DNA of 64,000 nucleotides. Origin: Trichomonas vaginalis G3. Its lineage: Eukaryota; Parabasalia; Trichomonadida; Trichomonadidae. Numbering within the stretch: position 1 is the first letter of the stretch; the number at the start of each line of letters is the position of its first letter. Under the pieces are notes generated by a model. The model made no database searches. It was given only the letters and a program-made list of their open reading frames with translations, and had not been told where the DNA came from. The stretch spans positions 6,076,001 to 6,140,000 of the forward strand of contig NC_067203.1 in assembly GCF_026262505.1 (NCBI RefSeq), read 5' to 3'. Made by a program: the position numbers and the translations under genes. This document shows positions 20,712-32,243 of the stretch, in pieces.

Positions 20712-21513
20712 TTAAGCAGGAACTTTTAACAAGTAATTTAGACTGTAGTGCGAAAGATGAAACAAATGAACAGTATCTTTATGAAATGGAGGACCTCATC
20801 GACCATTTACCTAAACTACCTGAAATTCAGCATCAAAAAACTAACTATTCCTGAATTCGACGAAATTGAAGTCAAAGCAACTGACTCAGTAGAAATAAAG
20901 AAGTTCATACGTAAAGTAAATTATGAATTCCTTGGTTTTCATTGCAACCATAAAGTTATGGACAAAGATTGCGATATGGTATATAAGAATGTTTCTGACA
21001 TATAAATCTGAAGAATTTAAGACCTACGACAACTTTGTTTCATTAGTTGCAAAATGTGTTTGGGAAATAAGAGATAAAGATAGAAGAGGCAAAGTATGGA
21101 ACGAACAACTAAGACCCGCTATGTTTGAGATGAAGAGAGCAATTGACGCTTTAGTTGTTCTAGCAGGTCAAATTTCAATGTATAATGCAAAAATGAACCC
21201 ACAATGTTCAAAATGTAAAGCAGCAATAAGGAAATATAACTACTCCGTCAAAGAGATAGAAAGAATGCGAAACGACTATGCAGACTTAAAGAAAGAAGCA
21301 GAAAAGCCAGCAGAAGATAAAATGGACATGTTAGCATTTCTGAACAAAAACTATCCAACAGTAAAAGATTTCCTTCTATCTGACGTCAAGAAGAAATATA
21401 AAGAGACTTTCGGCATTGTTAAAACTTTTGATATCCTCAGCGAAGAAATAGAAGCTACAAAACTGTTTAGGATTTCAAATATACATCGTACAATTCATGT
21501 AAAACGCTTGTGA
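20712..21513 (+). pseudogene. unknown CxxC gene of element A, second block (5' part missing)
   Basis: This is the second copy of the gene at 6230-7196, entered part-way because the block junction lies just upstream. The conserved tail MDMLAFLNKNYPTVKDFLLS to SNIHRTIHVKRL is present. It is broken (about two breaks). No function is known to me. Confidence 0.6.
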
Positions 21514-21519
21514 AAAAAA

Positions 21520-21807
21520 GAGGTGAAAAATTAGGTGAAAAAAAGAGGTGAAATCTCACCTCTTCACCTAAATTATATTTTTGGTCATTTACACTCATTT
21601 ACGAAGAAGTCATGACAAAGCATTTACGAAGAAGTTATGACAAAGCATTTACGAAGAAGTTATGACAAAGCATTTACGAAGAAGTTATGACAAAGCATTT
21701 ACGAAGAAGTTATGACAAAGTCAAGAAGTCTGCTTAGCGGCTGAGGTGAAAAATTAGGTGAAAAAAGAGGTGAAATCTCACCTCTTCACCTAAATTATAT
21801 TTTTGGT
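21520..21807. repeat. AGGTGA hairpin, 25-bp array, AGGTGA hairpin (second block)
   Basis: This repeats 7202-7500. Hairpin modules are at 21520-21583 and 21743-21807, and five 25-bp units at 21599-21720 lie between them. The GC palindrome pair of the first block is not intact here, and only a GCTTAGC core remains recognisable. Confidence 0.9.
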
Positions 21808-22026
21808 CAAAGCTTCCACGAGAGAAAAGATTCCTCATTTGCTAAGGATTCCAAAAATGAAAAAATCGTTGATTTCGGCTGAAAAAAACGGCAAAAACCC
21901 TTCTTCCACGGGAACAAAGAAATAAAGAAGAAATAAAGTAAATTTTTTATTTATTCCCGTGGAAGATAGAGCACTTTTATGACACTTTTTATTCACGACA
22001 AACAAGACAAATAAAGAAAATAAGAA

Positions 22027-22107
22027 AATACGGCGCTGTCGCGGTTCGAACCACAGACCCTGACCCCTCCATAACACCACCTTAGACCACTGTGCTACGT
22101 AGCCTGT
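22027..22107 (-). ncRNA. tRNA-like sequence with A and B boxes, second copy
   Basis: This matches 7719-7798 with only small differences between the boxes. TAGCACAGTGGTCTAAGG, GGTTCGAACC and the four-T terminator are all kept. Proper acceptor and anticodon stems are not seen. Confidence 0.4.
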
Positions 22108-22145
22108 CGACATAAGATTTTATAAATTGCATATTTGACGTAAAT

Positions 22146-22520
22146 TTATTTCCATCTGGCTTCCCACTGCATAAGATATTCATACGTGTTTGTAAGACAT
22201 TCATTAAACTTCTTTTCTATTGCATCTAATCTTGCGTTATTTTTTTCAATAACTTGTCTGTATTCTTCATCATCTCCAGCAGTGTTTGGGTCTTCACGTT
22301 TAAAATATTCATTGTTAACCAATTTTTTATCTACAAATTTTATTAGTGTTTGATTCACTTCGTTATGATAACGGTCATATTCTTTCAATACGTAAGTGAA
22401 GACAAAATGCGTCGTACCTTCAATCTTAAAGCTTAAAGAACTTTCAACACAGTTTTGAGGGTCTGTCAGTGCGTCAATGAGATAGTATTCGAAGTCAGTC
22501 AATAATCTTTTTAAAGTCAT
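22146..22520 (-). CDS. unknown 124-residue protein, second block
   Basis: The protein is identical to that at 7839-8213. It is divergent from the KilA-N gene at 22626, with the same inverted TTTTATCCTGTATG motifs between (22521-22625). It looks whole. Confidence 0.6.
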   Translation of the reverse strand: MTLKRLLTDFEYYLIDALTDPQNCVESSLSFKIEGTTHFVFTYVLKEYDRYHNEVNQTLIKFVDKKLVNNEYFKREDPNTAGDDEEYRQVIEKNNARLDAIEKKFNECLTNTYEYLMQWEARWK

Positions 22521-22625
22521 TTCATACAGGATAAAATTTAATGTTGTGAAGAAATAGTGTTTATCTCAAAAAAATAAAGTTAGTTTTTATTTTATTTATT
22601 TTTTATCCTGTATGTAAAGACAGAT

Positions 22626-23486
22626 ATGTCAACATCAGAGAACACAACAACTGCTATCGTTCATGAAGTCATAAATGAAGAATACGAATACATACAGTAT
22701 AACAAACAATTGAGACTCATTCGTTCTGTCAAAGACGACATGTACCAAATGCAAAGTATTTTGACGGCTTGTTTTGCTCCAGATACTAAGCTTCCTAAAG
22801 ACTGGTTTAGGAACCAAAGCACCATAGAACTATTAAGTGAAGCACAGCGAGACGTACTTTTTTCTGAAAACAGTGAAGAACAGCGAGTAGGTAAAAAATC
22901 CCAGTCGCCAAAACTCTATGAAAACCGTGAAAAATTGCCAAACGGTTTGAGAGGATATTATGTTCATAGACTTTTAGTAAATGCAGTTGCAATGTGGGCT
23001 TCACCACGTTATGCTTGGAATATTTACAAACTTCTTGACGAACTTCACAGACAAGAACGTGGAGAGATGGAAAAGAAACTTCAAGCAAAAGATGAAGTCA
23101 TTGAATCCAAAGACAAAAGCATACAGAAAAGAATACCGCGTTCAGTACCAAAAGGAAAGGAAAAGAACTATAAGTATATGATTTATACTGAAGAGTTGGA
23201 GAATGAAGAAGACAGAGATATGGTTATGTTGCATTTAGTCAGAAGAAACAACAAAAGCTTTTACGACCTTGCTAAAATATATAAATCTGACAGAAACTGG
23301 TTCTATCGTGAAAACTTACCGATTTCAATGACACCGAATGAGCAAATAAAAGAAATTGTCAAAAATACTCTTCCTCAAACACACTATGACATCAAAGGTT
23401 GCACAATACTTACCTTCAAAGAAGACTTACCATTACTGAAGGAAAAAATAACAGAATATTTCGATAACTTCAAAGAGGAAGAATGA
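22626..23486 (+). CDS. KilA-N / DUF3627-type protein, second block
   Basis: 286 residues, differing from the 8321-9181 product at only a couple of positions near the N-terminus (MSTSENTT and HEVINEE). KilA-N lies in the N-terminal half and the DUF3627-like domain in the C-terminal half. The frame is whole. Flanks and spacing match the first block. Confidence 0.75.
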   Translation: MSTSENTTTAIVHEVINEEYEYIQYNKQLRLIRSVKDDMYQMQSILTACFAPDTKLPKDWFRNQSTIELLSEAQRDVLFSENSEEQRVGKKSQSPKLYENREKLPNGLRGYYVHRLLVNAVAMWASPRYAWNIYKLLDELHRQERGEMEKKLQAKDEVIESKDKSIQKRIPRSVPKGKEKNYKYMIYTEELENEEDRDMVMLHLVRRNNKSFYDLAKIYKSDRNWFYRENLPISMTPNEQIKEIVKNTLPQTHYDIKGCTILTFKEDLPLLKEKITEYFDNFKEEE

Positions 23487-23590
23487 AGTCACGACAACAT
23501 TAACGAAGAAGTCACGACAACATTAACGAAGAGAGAATGAGGTGAAAAAACAGGTGAAATCTCACCTCTTCACCAAAAATATATTTTTGG

Positions 23591-24064
23591 TTAAATAGCT
23601 TCAGGGTCAATTTCTTCAACCATTTCACTTCCTTCGTCAATGTCAATAGAAGCTTCTTCAACCTTTGGTAAGAACTTTTGTATAACATCTTTGTTCGTTA
23701 TTGTCTTCAGAGATGAAGGATAATATTTCACAGATGTTTCACCCTTCTTATATTCTTTCTGTTCGGAAAGATTCATAGCAATACTGAAGAAGTCAATGTT
23801 GGAGTTCTTTATAACAGTATAATGAGTATCTTTGACATTCACGAAGAAACCCTTTTGTTTCAAAACTACTGCTAACTCTTGTGAAGTATAACGTTTGCGG
23901 TCAATGACAATAGCTAATGGTCTGACATACTGACCGAACTTAGATTCTTTCACAAACTTCTTGTTAAAGATAACATTAACGTTTGCAGAACCATTGAACT
24001 CATTCTTGATGGCAGTAGCGAGAGCATTGTATGAAAAGAACTTGCAATCTTGCATGTGTTTCAT
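23591..24064 (-). CDS. unknown 157-residue protein, second block
   Basis: The protein is identical to that at 9286-9759, with the acidic C-terminus kept. An AGGTGA hairpin (23538-23591) separates it from the convergent KilA-N gene. Confidence 0.6.
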   Translation of the reverse strand: MKHMQDCKFFSYNALATAIKNEFNGSANVNVIFNKKFVKESKFGQYVRPLAIVIDRKRYTSQELAVVLKQKGFFVNVKDTHYTVIKNSNIDFFSIAMNLSEQKEYKKGETSVKYYPSSLKTITNKDVIQKFLPKVEEASIDIDEGSEMVEEIDPEAI

Positions 24065-24153
24065 TAAAATAAAAATATTAAATTATTTTGAAAAATAACT
24101 TAAAAATGTAATCTAATTTTTTCAAAAAAATATTTTTTTATTTCCTACTAAAG

Positions 24154-24774
24154 ATGTATCGGAAGTTGTCTAAGTTAGAACACTCGGAAATAAAACAACT
24201 TCTTACAGAAGCTAATATAGATGTTGCAAAACATTACGCGACAAACAAAAAAGCACTCGCTGACTTCATTAAAGACTACAATGGTGCAATAAGTTATGAT
24301 AGAATTCATGAGTTCATAAAGCCGCAACGCGGCGAGGACGAAGTCCATGCAAGAGCATTTCCTTTAAATGACATTGCTATTGACTTATATCATAGACGTT
24401 CAGTACCTCATGAAGTAAGAAGAGAAATGTTTGACATAACAAATGCGAACGTTGGTCATACTCGTAAAGCTCTTTCGCATGATGTTCGTCAAGAAATGTT
24501 TGACATAACAAATGCAAACGTTGGTGAAACAAGAAGAAGAGACGACACACTGAAACAACAGAGAAGAGAGATGTTTAAAAGTGCTATAGAACAAGTTCGC
24601 AAAGCTAACGATGTCATTCGTTCCATTGACGACAAACCAAAAGAAGGTGAGAGATGGTTAAAGAAAGATGAAGAGAATAGGAAGAGAAATGTGAAGTCAG
24701 GCAATAGACTCATTGACTTTAACATCGAAGCTTTAGATGAACCAAACAGAATATTTACACAAACATTTCGGTAA
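24154..24774 (+). CDS. unknown protein upstream of polymerase, second block
   Basis: Near-identical to 9847-10479, with the repeated VRREMFDITNANVG units. The stop lies eight bases before the likely polymerase ATG at 24782. Polymerase expression may therefore be linked to this gene. The GC palindrome of the first block is present at about 24,321-24,333. Confidence 0.6.
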   Translation: MYRKLSKLEHSEIKQLLTEANIDVAKHYATNKKALADFIKDYNGAISYDRIHEFIKPQRGEDEVHARAFPLNDIAIDLYHRRSVPHEVRREMFDITNANVGHTRKALSHDVRQEMFDITNANVGETRRRDDTLKQQRREMFKSAIEQVRKANDVIRSIDDKPKEGERWLKKDEENRKRNVKSGNRLIDFNIEALDEPNRIFTQTFR

Positions 24775-24781
24775 GGTTTTC

Positions 24782-27700
24782 ATGAGACTCTTAGAGAAAA
24801 TTAAAATAAACTCGCAACAAAGATGGATGGTATGTTATAAACTTGGTGGAAAGTATGAATGTTCTACGTTAAACCTCAATAATATTGGAACATTACTACA
24901 TCAGCTCTTGAAGGAGAACTTTATATCAGAGATAGAAGCAAATGCTGCAGGTATTGTTGAAATGCACTATGACTTCTTCTTGACAAACATAAAGAATCTT
25001 ACTGAAATAAAGATGTATGATTTAACAGAATATGAAGGCTTAACGATGTCAGATGTAAAGAAAGGCAAACCAAAAAAGAGACCATATAGAGATGAAAGCA
25101 CACTGACAAATGACCAGAAAGCCATTTTGGAAGCTCTTAAGCAAACAGGAAACCCAGCACTTATAGAAAGCTTTTGGAAAGATAATGGTGAAAAGAAGTT
25201 TTATAAGAAGAGAAGCGGTCAGTTATGGAAGTATCTTTGCACATTACCTATAAATCTTGAACGCTACCAAATCTTCAATGAACTGAACAAAAGAACTGCA
25301 ACACTTATGACAGAGGACAATTGTTTCGTTTATGCTTGCATTCAGGCTGGAGTAAATGAAGAAACTATTGACCACATGAGAGAAGTCATTCGTGTTAGAG
25401 ACTTTCCTCAAAGTAAAGTACAAGAAATTTCTGACGCAACAGGTATAGCATTTAATGTTACCATTGGTTATTTCAATGACTCAAGACATAATGAAATAAA
25501 GAGATATATACCAAAAGAATGCGAAACTGTTAGAACTATTGACTTACTTCTTGTTGAAGACCACTACATGCTAAATGAAAGACTTCCAATGACAACATAC
25601 TTCATTCGAAACTATAAAGAAATTCTCAAAGCTTGTGGTGGAATGAACATTGAGAAACAGATGAAGATTTATACAAAGAGAGAAGATAAATATGTAGTTC
25701 GTTATGATAGAACAACACCGTTATGGGATGTTATGAAAACATTGTGGGAGTGCAAATATTTCGAACCTATTTCTTATGGAGAACTTTTCACATATACTAC
25801 TGACTTATATAAACAGAACCTTGCACCATTTAAAGATTTGACATATGCTCCAAAGTATTGTGTACAACTGAAGAAGAAAGCAGAGTCAAAAGAAGTAAAT
25901 AAAGCTAAATGTAAATTCATTCCTGAGCACGTTTTCTTTGCTGACTTTGAGTGTAGTACGGATGGCTTTCATAAAGCTTTTAACATCTGTTATGACAGTG
26001 AAGATGGTTCAGTGAGTGAAAGCATTTGGGGTCAAAACTGTGCAACAGAATTTTTGGAAAGACTCCCTGACAAGAGTTTAATATATTTTCACAACCTCAG
26101 TTATGACATAAACTTCATCTTAAGACACATGACAGAAGTGAAAGGAACTCCCATCATTAAAGGTTCACGAACAATGCAAATAACTGGTTTATATAAAGGA
26201 CGGGCAATTATTATAAAAGACTCTTACAGTGTTATAAATAAGAAGCTTAAACTATTTCCTGCTATGTTTAACTTACAAACAGGACCGAAAGAAGTATTTC
26301 CATATAACTACTACAGCAGTGTTTTGTTAGCAAATGACAACAGAACTGGTGTCATTTCTGAAGCATGTAAGTTTATCCGGGATGCAGATACATTTATGAA
26401 AAACATAGATTCCATCAAAGGTTGCAGAATAGATGAAACCACTTCGACTTAGAAAAATATAGCACGTTTTACTGCAAACAAGATGTAAGAATTTTAAGAG
26501 AAGGTTTTGTAAAGTTCCGCAATGACTTATTGAAAGAGTTTGATTTAAACGTTTATGACTACGTTAGTATTTGTTCAATTGCTAACAAATTGTTTGAGAA
26601 CAGAGTATACTTCCCGAATGGAAATCTTTATGACCTCTCAAATAAACCAAGAGAATTTATTTCGAGATGCATTCAAGGTGGAAGATGTATGTTGTCAGAT
26701 AACATGAAACAAAAGAGCAAAAAGAAACTCATTGCTGACTTCGACACTGTTTCATTATATCCTTCAGCTATAGCAAGACTTTATACTTTAGAAGGTATTC
26801 CAAAAGTATTGAAGGAAGAAATGTTAAACACAGAGTATCTCATGAGACATTTATTCGATGATGACCAAAAGGAACCCATTGGTGAAAAGTTTATGTCTGG
26901 CTTCTTTGTTCTCATTAAGATAACAGAGATTGGTATACCCAGACACTTTCATTTAATAGTTTGCGACCCTGAACTAAATCCAGAACTTAACGTTCCAAGA
27001 AGTTCAAACACTTGCTGTCTCATGTATGTTGACCATATAACATTACAAGACCTCATAAAATATCAAGGTGTCAAATGTGAAGTGTTGCAAGGATACTATT
27101 ACGATGGAAACAGAGATATGAGAATAAGAGATGAAGTAAAGAAGTTGTTTGAGTTAAGGTTAAAGTATAAGAAAGAAGAAAACCCCTTACAAGAAATTAT
27201 AAAACTCATTCTGAACAGCATTTATGGCAAAACTATTCTATCTCCTATTGAGTCAAAAATAACCATAGTAGATGACAAAGATGCTATAAGATATGCTATA
27301 AGAAATTACAACCATATAGTGAAGTTCGAAGGTTTGGATGGTTCAGATAAAACTATTTTCAAGCTAACGAAAAGCATTTGCAGACACTTTAACTTCTGTC
27401 CACTTGGTGTTAATATTCTGTCTATGTCAAAACGTATTATGAATGAAGTATTCTGTACTGCAGAGGACATGGGTCTTCAAATATTTTACCAGGATACCGA
27501 CAGTATGCACTTATATAATGAAGACATCCCAAAGCTTGCAGCAGAGTTTAAGAAGAGATACGGTAGAGAACTTATAGGAAAGAACCTTGGTCAATTTCAT
27601 AGCGACTTTGCAGAAATAACACCTGGAAAACAAAGTTTAGCTTATAAAAGTATTTTCTGTGGAAAGAAGACCTACATAGACTTACTCACGAATGATTTAA

Positions 27701-27990
27701 ATGAAGTTGCATTTCACTGCAGAATGAAAGGCGTGAAGCAAGATGTTATTGCTTTAACCGCTAATGAAATGTTTCCTGAAGCTATACAATGCTATTACAA
27801 TGAAGATAAGAACATTCACATACCTGTTGGAACATATGACAAAGACTCTGAGTTCAGTTTAATGAAACTTTACAAAGCACTTTATGATGGTCAAGAGATT
27901 GCATTCGACTTATGTAAGTCATGTCAACCTTGCTTTGCTGAAAAGTTCAACTTTTAATAACGACTAAAACAAGCTTTATTCGTAAGTTGA
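24782..27990 (+). pseudogene. protein-primed DNA polymerase B, second block
   Basis: This has the same motifs as the first-block copy: FFADFECST, YFHNLSYDINF, YCKQDVRIL, DFDTVSLYPSA, LILNSIYGKT, YQDTDSM and KKTYIDLL. The N-terminal part carries the OTU-like EDNCFVYACIQAG and LLVEDHYML. The likely start is the ATG at 24782 (MRLLEKIKIN); an in-frame ATG at 24737 overlaps the upstream gene. The gene is broken (about two breaks) but nearly complete, so the element was active recently or the breaks are sequence errors. Confidence 0.85.
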
Positions 27991-28079
27991 AGTTCTGAGG
28001 TCATTTATTTTTGTCAGCAATGAGGTTCATTTGTGATAAAAATAAGCCGCTAGCGGCATGGGCGAGCCTATGTGGTCAT

Positions 28080-28935
28080 TTACAATACAGCTATTGTAGA
28101 GTTTAACAATTGTGCTTCAATGTATAAACAATCTTTCCATCTGGAGGTAAGAACACTGGGCACTTATGGTCATGAGTGGAGAACATGTCTATCCAAAACT
28201 CACGATTGAAGCCAGTTAATTTATAGTATTTAGGGTTAGGAAGTGGTGAAGTTCTTGTATGACCAATGAACTCATTTTCAACTCCCTTACTTAAGTTTGA
28301 ATATAATATAGCTTGCTTTCTATCCCAAATGCCAGGTGTTACAATCTTTGAAAATTCATTTTTCCTCGGAAGCATTGCATCATAATTGAAAACATTCTTA
28401 AAATCATCACTTGGTTCGGGATTTGAAACCTTATACGTAATGGATTTTCTTTCTTTTTAGCGACTTCATTGAATGGTGAGAATACAATGAATTGACAGTC
28501 ATGAGTTCCATCTTCATTTTCATTAAATTCATAATGAAAGTCTATAAGTTGTGGCTGACTACCTTCTTCTTTCAGTTGTGCAAGAAACTCACGTAAAGGC
28601 TGTAAAGTTTGTACTTCAATATTGAACTTTTTTCTCGAACATCTCATTAAATGAAATCATACATTGCAACAATGTTGTATCGTCTTTAAAGTATTTGTAT
28701 ATGTGAATGTTTTGGGCGCTTAAAGACTGTTCGTCATTTTCTATCTCGACTTGAAGTATAAAGTCAACCTTTCTGAAAGCACGTGTTATATACATAGATG
28801 TTATGCCAATGTACTTCTCTTCATTTATGTTCACAATCCAGTCTGTTGGAAACTTAAACGTTACTCTGTTCCCCTTATTTTGACGTCAGGGTTTTCACTA
28901 CTGAACGCAACAGATAAAGGTATTTGTCTATACAT
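28080..28935 (-). pseudogene. candidate minor capsid (penton) gene, second block
   Basis: This is the counterpart of the whole 285-residue gene at 13772-14629, broken here (about four breaks). It has the same convergent arrangement with the polymerase, with GC palindromes at 28046-28072 between them. Confidence 0.55.
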
Positions 28936-28958
28936 TAGTTTGGATAAAAATAAACCAT

Positions 28959-29233
28959 TTACTCTTTCTTTGCTTCAGCTTCTTTTAGCTTTTTGTTCTT
29001 CCTTTGCTTTTGCTTCTTCTCTAGCTTTCTTCGCCAGCAAACGTGGGTTCTTTTGTCTTCCAGCAGCTAATGCAGCAAGTTGTTTTTCACTAAGTTTTCT
29101 CTTTGGTCTCTCTGGCTTTTGTTCTTGTTTTTTGTTCCTTCAGTTCGGATAAAATTTGCTCACGAATTTCTTTCTTCAATGCTTCAACATCTATGACCCC
29201 TTGGGTCTTGTCCGTAGGGCTTGTCTGAGTCAT
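28959..29233 (-). pseudogene. small lysine/alanine-rich protein gene, second block
   Basis: This matches 14654-14926, with the same KRKLSEKQLAALAAGRQ core. It is broken (about two breaks). Confidence 0.5.
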
Positions 29234-29277
29234 TTGACTGCAGATAAAAAACAAAATTAAACTTTAACCGATGTAAA

Positions 29278-29694
29278 ATGAGCTTGTCAAAATCAGAGCG
29301 AGAGTCTATTATATTAAATGACGCAAGAGGAATCAACATCCTTTCTATTACGTAAGTCAGAGTAAAGATGGTAAAATATACGTAAGAAAAAGAAAGGTTC
29401 CATTAGCGAATGCAGAAAGCGACAACATTAAGGTGCATGGCAAGGGTGAAGTCCACGAAGCCCATATAAAACCTTCTGTTCAAACTGAAAAGTCAATAGA
29501 ACCAGAAGAAAAGAAGCCAGATGTACTTTCAATAACGAACCAAGAGCTTATTGCAAAGTTCGTGAATTTCATTGAAAAACAAACCGAGTCAAAGAATCCT
29601 GACCCGCCAGTGAAAGAAGTCGAGACAAAAGAGAATGTACAGTTCATTGAAAATGTCAAGAAACAACTTCCACACGAATACCAAGAAGAAGAGT
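29278..29694 (+). pseudogene. small basic element gene, second block
   Basis: This is the counterpart of 14972-15405. The C-terminal half reads clearly (ITNQELIAKFVNFIEKQTES and onward) and is charged. It is broken (about one break) and lies directly before the capsid gene. Confidence 0.5.
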
Positions 29695-29737
29695 GAGAAT
29701 AATGAAGTAAATAGATATTTTTATCCGAAGTAAATAC

Positions 29738-31314
29738 ATGCAGAACGAACAGTTAAACGAATTTACTCCAGCAGAGCATATTCATCAGATTCGCTCATAT
29801 TTCGATATCATAGACAATGCAGTTCAAATTGGTGACACTAATAGAAAATATTCTGACGCAAAGATTCCATCACAACCTGGAACTGCTAAAGATAACACAT
29901 GGGTAACATTCAATCTCTCACCTCCTGGTGAAAATATGTTGGACCTTTACAATACATTCATTACGTATAAAATGGAAGGTCAATTTATTGTAGATAAAGA
30001 AATTGGTTCAGGTTCCAATAAAACAAACCCACCAGGATTTTGGATTGGTTTCGATGACGCTTTCTATGCAGTTGCTGGATATCAAATCCTTGCAAATGGT
30101 CGTATCGTATATTCTCAAGACAACGCAAGAGAAGAAGCATATATAACTTCAAACTCACAAACTACCGAACAAATAAAGAAAGTAGATGTTTTCTCAAAGA
30201 CTCGACATGAAGATGTATGGAGTCATTCGGGAACATGCAGAACAGGACAAAATTGTTAGTGGTCCAATTACAGCAGGAAAATCATTTGATTTTAAGCTTC
30301 GTTTAAGAATTCCTGTTAGAAGATTCCTTCCATTAGAAGCTATTCGATTTATTCCAGCTTTTGCAGGAAACATTCAGCTTAAAGTAAAGTTCAGTAGCGA
30401 CGCCTTACAATGCACATCTATATCTGTAAATGATATCATTGCTTTCAATCCAACTCTTAAAGTTGCATTTGCTTCAGATTCAAATCCACCGACAAATAAA
30501 TTTTGTTCCATGGAATGAACCATTCACTATGATAACGAAGGCAGTAGAAGCTAGTGGAACAGTTACTATTACAACTGTAACCCAGCAACTATTTCGAACA
30601 AAGATGGATTTTAATGAATGTTTCATTCATCCAAAGTCATTTCTCTTTAGACCCTAACATTTATACAGAACTTGTAGAACATTATACAAACGAGGCTTTA
30701 TGTTTTCCTGTTAAAGTTATGGATTGGATTCCTATGGACGGTTCATTCTCAAAGAATACAGATAGTTCAAGTGCAACATTTACAGCAGCTTATACGCCTA
30801 TAATGTTAAAAGTATTTGGGCACTATTTAGAAAGAAAGACAACTATTATGTTAATTTTGAGAACCCTAAGTTTAAATATCTTCAGCTTTCCATGGGAGCT
30901 TATGAAATATGCCTGCAGAACCTGAAAAATCATATGGACCTGTATTTTATGAAATGGTTGCGAACGCTTGCAATACAAACAATGATATGATTGGATTTAA
31001 TGAAGATGTTATGAAGGTCATTGGTGGATGATGGTAGTGTGGAACATAAATGGGATAGCTATGACAACACACATTTCTTATGTGGTTTTCCAACAGAAGT
31101 GGACTTTTGCTTCCAGCAAGGTCAAACATCTACTGCTCCAATAACATACAAATTGTCTGTTAAAGGACCTATTGAACTAGCAACTGAAAATGTACCAAAG
31201 CCACTTATTGGATTTATGAGGGATTGTTGCTTTGCCATTCAGGTGCGTGCTAATGGAATCCCAATAATAAGATTAGATGACTATAACTTAGCTACGGACG
31301 ATAGTGAGGAATAA
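29738..31314 (+). pseudogene. putative major capsid protein of element A (fuller copy)
   Basis: The gene spans about 1.58 kb, so roughly 520 residues, a usual size for a Polinton double jelly-roll capsid protein. Visible stretches include WVTFNLSPPGENMLDLYNTF, GFWIGFDDAFYAVAGYQILA, RRFLPLEAIRFIPAFAGNIQ, ALCFPVKVMDWIPMD and a C-terminal GFMRDCCFAIQVRANGIP. It is broken (about five breaks). The family call rests on size, beta-rich composition, gene order and general likeness to the element B protein at 40701-42300, not on a search. Confidence 0.6.
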
Positions 31315-31344
31315 AGGATGAACGTTTATTTTTAAAGCTTATAA

Positions 31345-31815
31345 ATGAGTTCTTCATCAAGCTCTCGTGAACCTTCACCATCTGTGAAACAAACTTTACC
31401 AAACGATTATGGAGCACCTATTGAATATTTCTTACGAGCTGCACAATGGCAAAGAGCAGTTTCACCAAGGTTAGGTGTTCCACCAGCTCCTGTCAAAAAT
31501 AGCATTTGGTCAAGTCCTTATATAAGATATGGTCTCCCACTAGGTTTGCTAGCTACAGCAGGAGCAGTAATGATGTTGAAAAGAAACAAAGCAAATGTTA
31601 TAAATAATACTGAAGTAGCTGAATTTGAACAAACTCCGACACCATCGCCAAAACCAACGTCAAAACCAACGCCTTCACAAACAACACCTTCAATGACTCC
31701 TGAACCTATGAAAGTACAAACTCCTGTTCAAAAGTCAACTCCAAAACCGACTCCAACATTTAAACCAGAACCTACTCCTCAAATAAATCGTAAAACTCCT
31801 GCGTTTCCTTACTGA
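31345..31815 (+). CDS. membrane-anchored proline/threonine-rich protein
   Basis: A 156-residue protein. After a serine-rich start (MSSSSSSREPSPS) and a segment with APIEYFLRAAQWQRAVSP comes one hydrophobic helix near residues 65-80 (YGLPLGLLATAGAVMML) flanked by KRNK. Then follows a long tail of Pro, Thr, Lys and Ser repeats (KPTPSQTTPSMTPEP and similar). It lies directly after the capsid gene on the same strand. A minor virion protein spanning a membrane, or a spacer-type protein, is plausible, but function is unknown. The frame looks whole. Confidence 0.6.
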   Translation: MSSSSSSREPSPSVKQTLPNDYGAPIEYFLRAAQWQRAVSPRLGVPPAPVKNSIWSSPYIRYGLPLGLLATAGAVMMLKRNKANVINNTEVAEFEQTPTPSPKPTSKPTPSQTTPSMTPEPMKVQTPVQKSTPKPTPTFKPEPTPQINRKTPAFPY

Positions 31816-31863
31816 AAAAATAATGTTAGTTTTATTTTATTTGAACATTTTATTTAGAGTAAA

Positions 31864-32100
31864 ATGACGACTAAAGTCACTGAAGCAATGAAACAAAAAT
31901 TTTTGGTAGAATACATTAAATCAGGAGCGGTTCCAGAAGGTTTTTACGTTCATACTATGAAGGATGGTAGAGTTCAGTTTAGAAAGATAAAGCAACCATT
32001 AGATAGAGAAGGAATTTTGAGGAAGATTAAACTTCATGAGGACAACATTGCTGAACTTAAGAAGAAGTTAGAAGAGTTGGAGAAAGGAAGAGAGTTATAA
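31864..32100 (+). CDS. small basic protein with FYVHTMKDGRVQFRK motif
   Basis: 78 residues. The middle FYVHTMKDGRVQFRKIKQPL resembles HPFYYVSQSKDGKIYVRKRK of the genes at 14972 and 29278. The C-terminal third is a charged helix (HEDNIAELKKKLEELEKG), probably coiled-coil. The preceding 48 bases hold an AT-rich leader. No function is known to me. Confidence 0.55.
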   Translation: MTTKVTEAMKQKFLVEYIKSGAVPEGFYVHTMKDGRVQFRKIKQPLDREGILRKIKLHEDNIAELKKKLEELEKGREL

Positions 32101-32117
32101 AGTAATGAATTCAACGG

Positions 32118-32185
32118 GGTGAAAAAAGAGGTGAAAAAAGAGGTGAGATTTCACCACTTCACTTAAATTTATTTTTTCACCTCTG
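32118..32185. repeat. AGGTGA hairpin module, diverged copy
   Basis: Arms of GGTGAAAAAAGAGGTGA and TTTCACCACTTCACTT are followed by an AT tail and a further TTCACCTC. It begins about 17 bases after the stop of the 31864-32100 gene. Confidence 0.7.
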
Positions 32186-32243
32186 ACAACGTTTATTTTT
32201 AAGTTTATTTTATTATTTAGCGAGAACGTTTATTTTTATATAA

